Part shown: positions 7,601-10,538 of the stretch, piece after piece | Position numbering within the stretch: position 1 is the first letter of the stretch | Layout: the number at the start of each line of letters is the position of its first letter | DNA from: an uncultured Bacillota bacterium | Lineage (GTDB): Bacteria > Bacillota_I > Bacilli_A > RFN20 > CAG-449 | DNA: 10,538 nucleotides | Assembly (NCBI GenBank): GCA_905204225.1 | Contig: CAJKZK010000062.1 | Coordinates: 1 to 10,538 of the forward strand | Direction of reading: 5' to 3' | Translations under genes and position numbers: made by a program | Notes under the pieces: generated by a model | The model's input: only the letters and a program-made list of their open reading frames with translations | Database searches by the model: none | Told to the model about the DNA's origin: nothing

Positions 7601-7660
7601 AGTCTTGATAAGATTCATATTAAAGAAAAAGAAATAGTTGAATCAGAAGAAGAATATTAA
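4658..7660 (+). CDS. Membrane-anchored glycoside hydrolase family 3 with reversed (permuted) domain order
   Basis: The 1000-residue protein starts with a signal/anchor segment (about 8-30). The GH3 C-terminal alpha/beta domain comes first (about 78-300: EEGMTLLKNDDSALPI, SGEGNDQS with candidate acid/base Glu186, AAIWAGCCGSQGGTALANILTGEVTPSGHL). VFPFGYGLSYTTF (369-381) and a fibronectin-III-like domain (about 397-460) follow. A linker of about 150 residues precedes the GH3 barrel domain (about 615-945): DADSPYG near 666, GLNMHRSAFGGRNYEYYSEDG (731-751), KHYALNEQETNR (775-786), SYNRIG (848-853) and FGFTGTAITDAGG with nucleophile Asp880. A membrane helix (about 957-983) and a charged tail end the protein. 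GH3 enzymes are retaining beta-glycosidases; beta-glucosidase or beta-xylosidase are the likely activities, but the substrate cannot be read. Key residues look intact. Both termini appear membrane-bound, with the catalytic part outside. The Shine-Dalgarno AAGGAG at 4642 supports the start. Confidence 0.92.
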   Translation: MKRKNRIVSYLATAGVLSLALMTGITVAANIQSNNLDLLLGRGSQHVKDNSSLTADYIDFEFDNQEDALKNAQRMTQLTAEEGMTLLKNDDSALPIAKTDGVTVLGYYSWHNNMSGGEDPATTTGAISLGKGIKNHFGSKFNQATEDLYNTVSGDFDNPEASLASIESTFANYNTAIITIKRNSGEGNDQSLNVGAKEQNRSGLVITNAELKLIDYASKHFSKVIIVVNSANAMELGWLQENDPNMKDGFYTDPYTKTKYDFTKVKAAIWAGCCGSQGGTALANILTGEVTPSGHLVDTYVRDLRKDPTYQNFGSYLYDNSDELNSYQEETYFVDYEEGIYVGYRYYETAAKEAMNGNYVGFNYDEEVVFPFGYGLSYTTFSKEFASTPIFNESTNEYTFKVKITNTGNKYSGKDVAQIYVNVPYTKGGIEKAHVTLAGFAKSKLLAPGESDTVEIKVNRDYITSYDYKNEKCYVLEKGDYNFYLMENAHSWVDIDKMTSNKDKVLWTDSIAKTFVYKDSKDGKRLTDVTTATNKEDDELNYKFKDYTEAEQGEGYCINFTRSNFKSSFPEAPKEDDYILSDERAKKQVAVYDVWAEENNPIKEMPSVNTDETSYTLSSMRGVDFNDEKWDHYMNQFTREKLVEMFANGGWNEKADVENGVPESYDADSPYGYYAHALTIKNINKWYCGDPMVAATFNVDLARELGEAFGEEAHANYLAGGSLITGIYGYGLNMHRSAFGGRNYEYYSEDGILAGKMAAAESSGASEKGLITFMKHYALNEQETNRQKNGYCSWVNEQAFREVYLKGWELYMKEAKMEVKYYAEKENGELENTLSTKTMSAATGIMTSYNRIGATYGGASISINGILRDEFGFTGTAITDAGGQKNTYMTTDFLLRRGGDLTLTNNGTDGLYDTTSPTATYWLKMACKHILFNKANSNCVQGISPSASITYDISPWRVGMYSAWGIIGAMVLADAIFITLISLDKIHIKEKEIVESEEEY

Positions 7661-7669
7661 ATATTTATT

Positions 7670-7697
7670 AGACAGGTAAAACAATACCTGTCTTTTT
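7670..7697 (+). terminator. Rho-independent terminator of the surface/GH3 operon
   Basis: AGACAGGTA (7670-7678) and TACCTGTCT (7685-7693) form a perfect 9-bp stem with a six-base AAACAA loop, followed by T-residues to 7697. It starts nine bases after the GH3 stop codon. Confidence 0.93.
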
Positions 7698-7786
7698 ACA
7701 TGATTAATTGGTATCGCTAACTCTATTATTCAATATTAAAGTTTTAAGTAGTATTTTTGTACAGTATTTTTTTATTTATGCTATAA

Positions 7787-7921
7787 CATCCACGATATAA
7801 GACAATAAAATACTGGGCGTTTTCTTTTATTATAGAATATTCAAAAATGCCTTTCTATTATCATGGGCTTGCAAACTGGAATATAGAAAGTGGTTGGTTC
7901 AGAAACATTTGCTTTGATTGA
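7787..7921 (+). pseudogene. Short unrecognised coding remnant
   Basis: This frame is open for 44 codons between a TAA (7784-7786) and a TGA (7919-7921). It reads HPRYKTIKYWAFSFIIEYSK and then MPFYYHGLANWNIESGWFR. Three Trp and several Tyr, Pro, His and Gly give a protein-like composition that is unusual for random AT-rich DNA. There is no ribosome binding site or start codon. I do not recognise the family. It could be a fragment of a lost gene or simply chance. Confidence 0.25.
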
Positions 7922-7965
7922 TAAGAAACATTCAAAAGAATTCTAAATATTCTTGATATTGATGA

Positions 7966-8390
7966 ATAAATTTGAACATTTGCTTCAAAATCTCTATATA
8001 TCTCAATAATATTATTTTATTTATTGCCTTTAATAATATTTATTATAAATTGATTGATATTTATTAGGATAATTATAAAAATGATTATTTAAAAGCTTTT
8101 ATTGATATTGCACATAAATATAATGTTGATGTTTCTACATGGCAATTTATATTTTATGTAGAAAGTCATAATTTATTTAGTTTAATTAATGAAGAATGGT
8201 TAATAAAAGATTTAAAAAAAGATATCAAAGTTTATAATGATTACAGTTATTTTTATGTTTAGATTGTAATAAAAAAATATCTAAAATCGCCAAAATTAAA
8301 CAAATCTCAAATAATAAAACTATTATATTTAACTCAAATGAAAAAATATACACATATTTAATAAAGCTATATAATAAAAAAATTTCATGA
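7966..8390 (+). pseudogene. Decayed gene, interrupted by an in-frame stop and a frameshift
   Basis: One frame reads from 7966 to a TAG at 8065-8067, then continues from 8068 to a TAG at 8260-8262 as DNYKNDYLKAFIDIAHKYNV, DVSTWQFIFYVESHNLFS and LINEEWLIKDLKKDIKVYND. Reading moves to the -1 frame at a T-rich stretch near 8259, where LDCNKKISKIAKIKQISNNK continues to a TGA at 8388-8390. Composition (amphipathic, Lys/Asn/Ile-rich, with Trp, His, Glu and Cys) resembles real proteins of this genome. The 8068 segment has no start codon. It ends 26 bases before the acyltransferase gene. The family is not recognised. It could be mostly chance open reading, but the 65-codon segment looks genuinely coding. 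Confidence 0.4.
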
Positions 8391-8416
8391 TACAATAATA
8401 AAATTAAGAGATTGTT

Positions 8417-9559
8417 ATGGAAAAAGTAATCACAAAATTAAAATTGGATAGAAATTCAAATCTTGAATTATTAAGAATTATATTAATGATTATGATCATT
8501 TTTCATCATTTTGCTGTTCATGGTGGATTTTATTACGAATATCAAGAATTTTCTTTTAATCATTTATGGCATTATTTTTTGGAATCTGGTGGAAAGATTG
8601 CAACGAATACTTATGTGTTAATTACTGGTTATTTTCTTGTTAAAGATAAATGTATTTTTAATTTAAAGAAAATATTAAAATTTTATGGTGAATTAATATT
8701 TTATTCATTAACAATATTTTTTGTATTTATTTTCTTTAACAAAGAAACCTTTACTTTAGATAACTTTATTCATAATTTTTTTGTTTTATATTATGATCAA
8801 TGGTGGTTTGCTACAACATATGTTGTTTTATTTTTACTTCATCCATTTATAAATATTGTAATATATAATTTACCAAAAAAATCTTATCAAACCTTAATTG
8901 TTATTTTAGTCATATTGTTTTCAAGTTTCCCATTTTTTAATCGCTCATTAATTTTTAATAATAACTTAATTTGGTTTATTTTATTATATTTAATCGCAGG
9001 CTATATAAAGATTTATGGTTTTGATAAAAGATTTAAACATAAAACATATTTAATTGGTTTTATAAGTTTATATCTTTTTACATATATATTAGGTGTTTCT
9101 TTTTTAATTTTTAATAAAGATTATGCTTATAAAGATTATTCGTCTTATTACTTTTTCTCACAAGATAAAATTACATTTTTGCTTATTTCAATTTTTCTAT
9201 TTTGCTTTTTTGCCACTATGAAAGAAAGAAAAAATAAGATCATAAATCTAATAGCGTCTTCTACTTTTGGTGTTTATTTAATCCACGATAATCCATATAT
9301 TAGAAATTATATATGGAAAGAATTATTCAAAGTATCATCATATATAAATTCTCCATATTTATTTTTATATTCCATTTTAATAACTTTTAGTGTCTTTATT
9401 GTTTGTACATTTATTGATTTGATTATACATTTAATATCTATATTATTAGGTGAATTATTTAATAAAATTAATTTTTCAAAAATTGGAAATTTTAGTAGCA
9501 AAGTTTATGAAAAAATAAGGTGTTTGATATTTTCAAATGATGATAATAAAATAGAATAA
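8417..9559 (+). CDS. Acyltransferase 3 family membrane protein (probable O-acetyltransferase)
   Basis: The 380-residue integral membrane protein has about ten hydrophobic helices spread from residue 18 to 345. The N-terminus shows the family signature NSNLELLRIILMIMIIFHHF, with Arg20 and His31 forming the R-x10-H motif that acyltransferase-3 proteins need. QWWFATTYVVLFLLHPFIN (128-146) and LIASSTFGVYLIHDNPYIRN (278-297) also match the family pattern. Members move acyl groups, usually acetyl, onto extracellular or lipid-linked glycans, peptidoglycan or antibiotics; polysaccharide O-acetylation is most likely here. Length is typical of the single-domain form without a fused SGNH domain. The start at 8417 has only a weak Shine-Dalgarno (AAGAG at 8406-8410). 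The gene stands alone between decayed sequences, so it may itself be a survivor of a larger glycan locus (inference). Confidence 0.88.
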   Translation: MEKVITKLKLDRNSNLELLRIILMIMIIFHHFAVHGGFYYEYQEFSFNHLWHYFLESGGKIATNTYVLITGYFLVKDKCIFNLKKILKFYGELIFYSLTIFFVFIFFNKETFTLDNFIHNFFVLYYDQWWFATTYVVLFLLHPFINIVIYNLPKKSYQTLIVILVILFSSFPFFNRSLIFNNNLIWFILLYLIAGYIKIYGFDKRFKHKTYLIGFISLYLFTYILGVSFLIFNKDYAYKDYSSYYFFSQDKITFLLISIFLFCFFATMKERKNKIINLIASSTFGVYLIHDNPYIRNYIWKELFKVSSYINSPYLFLYSILITFSVFIVCTFIDLIIHLISILLGELFNKINFSKIGNFSSKVYEKIRCLIFSNDDNKIE

Positions 9560-9565
9560 ATGTTA

Positions 9566-9585
9566 AACATTGTATGTTATTTTTT
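9566..9585 (+). terminator. Weak possible terminator after the acyltransferase
   Basis: AACAT (9566-9570) and ATGTT (9574-9578) can form a 5-bp, AT-rich stem with a three-base loop, followed by a run of six T. It lies seven bases after the stop codon. It is the only terminator candidate here and is marginal. Confidence 0.35.
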
Positions 9586-9663
9586 ATAATATGTATTAAT
9601 TATTTAAATTAACATTACTTATAACTACTTTATTTATGAATTATAGTTGTTAATTATTAAATA

Positions 9664-9891
9664 ATGATTATGAAATTAAAATTCAAATTAGAGGTATTTT
9701 GCAATGACCTTTATTTATCAGGAAGACATTATTCACCTAAATTAAAAAGATTTATTTCACCTGATAAAGTGGATAATTTAATTTATAATGTTGAGGATTT
9801 AGTACAATTTAATTTATTTTCATATTGTGATAATAACCCAATAATGAGAAAAGATAATAATGGTCAAAGAAGAGTGTCCTCATATATGTGA
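9664..9891 (+). pseudogene. Fragment of an Rhs repeat-associated core domain protein
   Basis: The 75-codon frame matches the end of the Rhs/YD-repeat core: LYLSGRHYSPKLKRFISPDK corresponds to the family pattern YYLxxRYYdPxlGRFisPD, and FNLFSYCDNNPIMRKDNNGQ to NLYaYcgNNPvmyxDpsG. Intact Rhs proteins are secreted or surface-exposed, carry dozens of YD repeats before this core, and end in a variable toxin domain after DpxG. Here no YD repeats lie upstream (a TAA sits directly before at 9658-9660), and only RRVSSYM follows the core, so both the shell and the toxin are missing. There is no ribosome binding site. It is best read as a relic of a polymorphic-toxin gene. A short expressed peptide cannot be excluded. 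Confidence 0.8.
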
Positions 9892-9900
9892 GAGTTTTTT
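9879..9900 (+). terminator. Possible weak terminator at the Rhs remnant
   Basis: CTCAT (9879-9883) and GTGAG (9888-9892) can form a 5-bp stem with one T-G pair and a four-base loop. Two bases later a run of T starts at 9895. It overlaps the fragment's stop codon. Marginal. Confidence 0.35.
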
Positions 9901-9932
9901 TAATTAAATATTTATGAATAATTTTTATTTAT

Positions 9933-9949
9933 TATGATAATATATTAAT
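9933..9949 (+). promoter_or_regulatory. Candidate -10 region of the yybS-like gene, near-leaderless
   Basis: TATGATAAT (9933-9941) contains two overlapping -10-like hexamers, TATGAT and GATAAT. The ATG follows at 9950, about where transcription would begin. No Shine-Dalgarno sequence is present, and the -35 region has no good match. Confidence 0.4.
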
Positions 9950-10538
9950 ATGAATAAGAATAGAGTTAAGGTAATTACTGATGGTGCAATTATTATTGCA
10001 ATATATTTAGTTGTTTTAATTTTTAGTCGTTTTTTTGGTGGAATATTAGAAGAATTTATTTATTTTTTATTACCAATTCCTTTATGTATTTATGGATATA
10101 AATATTCAATAAAAGAGACTATTATTGTGGGTTTTAGCACTATTATAGGTTCTTTTGTTTTAATAAATCCATTAAGTACTTGTTTTTATGTTATTCCAAC
10201 TATTTGTATTGGAACTATTTATCCAGAATTATTAAAAAAGAAAATTAAATTATATTTAGAAATGATAATTTTAATTAGTTTATTTTTATTAATGAGCTTA
10301 TTTACTAGTGTCTTTTTTGCATATTTATTTAATTATGATTTAGTGCAAGATACTATTTCTTTTGCTAATGAATTTATTAATTTGTTTGTAAAAATGGGGA
10401 TAGAAGAAAATAAATTAATTTATTTAAAATCTATTTTTGTTTCTTTGATTCCTTGTATGTTACTTTTATCTAGTATTTTAGAAGCTATATTTTTATCTAT
10501 TGTTACTAAATTAATTTTATATAAGCTTAAATTAAGTG
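9950..10538 (+). CDS. yybS: YybS-like DUF2232 membrane protein (5' part, partial)
   Basis: The frame opens at ATG 9950 with MNKNRVKVITDGAIIIAIYL and stays open to the window end (196 codons). It is very hydrophobic, with about six helices: about 10-25, 33-49, 55-75, 80-92, 102-126 and 160-190. The pattern of a first helix after TDGA, a FLLPIPLCIYGYKYSIKE segment, and alternating helices fits DUF2232/YybS. Position supports this: in Bacillus yybS directly follows rpsR and precedes gdpP and rplI, and here rpsR lies on the other side of the inserted block. Its molecular function is not established. There is no ribosome binding site before the ATG, and no alternative Met occurs before about residue 100, so a leaderless start is likely. 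The C-terminal third (family length about 300 residues) lies beyond the window. Confidence 0.75.
   Translation, partial: MNKNRVKVITDGAIIIAIYLVVLIFSRFFGGILEEFIYFLLPIPLCIYGYKYSIKETIIVGFSTIIGSFVLINPLSTCFYVIPTICIGTIYPELLKKKIKLYLEMIILISLFLLMSLFTSVFFAYLFNYDLVQDTISFANEFINLFVKMGIEENKLIYLKSIFVSLIPCMLLLSSILEAIFLSIVTKLILYKLKLS

Larger units (their letters stand above)
7698..8416. other. 719-base region without an intact gene
   Basis: This is very AT-rich sequence with no open frame of useful length on either strand. It holds short readable fragments (7787-7921, and 7966-8390 broken by a stop and a frame change) that look like decayed coding sequence. The last part should contain the acyltransferase promoter: TATAAT at 8370-8375 and TACAAT at 8391-8396 are possible -10 boxes, but no convincing -35 box accompanies them. 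No RNA gene, IS end or repeat array was recognised. Confidence 0.7.

Noticed and set aside
7721..7860. Minus-strand frame of 36 codons reading KENAQYFIVLYRGCYSINKK
   Set aside because: It has no start, no ribosome binding site and no recognised homology. It competes with an equally short + strand fragment, so neither can be preferred.
7787..7921. Resemblance of the KYWAF segment to plasmid rolling-circle Rep proteins
   Set aside because: Only a few residues match, and the following His-rich metal motif is absent. Not enough for a claim.
9307..9501. Minus-strand 64-codon frame
   Set aside because: It is antisense to the acyltransferase C-terminus, and AT-rich codons explain the opening.
9607..9655. 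Inverted repeat AATTAACA (9607-9614) / TGTTAATT (9648-9655)
   Set aside because: It is only 8 bp, entirely AT-biased and separated by a long loop, so it is expected by chance in this composition. It has no T-run or known binding context.
1..10538. UGA-as-Trp genetic code, considered because of the extreme AT content
   Set aside because: Trp positions in all genes use TGG, and no conserved gene is interrupted by an in-frame TGA.

Overview
The window is very AT-rich (roughly three quarters A+T by eye). Every gene I can support is on the + strand, and UGA is used as a stop while Trp is TGG, so there is no sign of the mycoplasma code. The edges carry core genes in the order known from Bacillota/Bacilli: the end of rpsR (ribosomal protein S18) at the left and the start of a YybS-like DUF2232 membrane protein at the right. 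In Bacillus these two are direct neighbours (rpsF-ssb-rpsR-yybS-gdpP-rplI). The AT bias, agr-type regulators, Big_2 surface protein and GH3 enzyme suggest a low-GC, host-associated (gut-type) Bacilli, perhaps Erysipelotrichales/RF39-like. The lineage is an inference.

Layout: (1) 1-186 is the rpsR 3' end, followed by a terminator at 196-225. (2) 267-2334 is a two-gene agr/LytTR-type two-component system, a GHKL histidine kinase and a LytTR response regulator, with what looks like a leaderless start. No AgrB or AgrD partner is visible. (3) 2335-2484 is a regulatory intergenic region with four CCC-centred elements in 20-21 bp phase (possible LytTR sites), a strong hairpin terminator, and the ribosome binding site of the next gene. 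(4) 2485-7660 is a tight three-gene operon: a secreted Big_2 protein with a GGFPG repeat, an unknown four-helix membrane protein, and a 1000-residue GH3 glycoside hydrolase whose domains are in reversed order and which has a hydrophobic segment at each end. It ends in a perfect terminator at 7670-7697. (5) 7698-8416 is a decayed, non-coding stretch with broken reading-frame fragments. (6) 8417-9559 is an acyltransferase-3 family membrane O-acyltransferase. (7) 9664-9891 is a short fragment of an Rhs repeat-associated core, a remnant of a much larger gene. (8) 9950 to the window end is the yybS-like gene.

Working model (inference): the sensor pair controls the downstream surface/hydrolase operon, which would put a glycan-cleaving enzyme and a companion surface protein on the outer face of the membrane. 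The whole block of about 9.7 kb, with regulators, envelope-acting genes, an acyltransferase and Rhs debris, sits as an accessory insert in a normally tight ribosomal-protein neighbourhood. No CRISPR array, tRNA, rRNA, intact transposase or integrase was seen.
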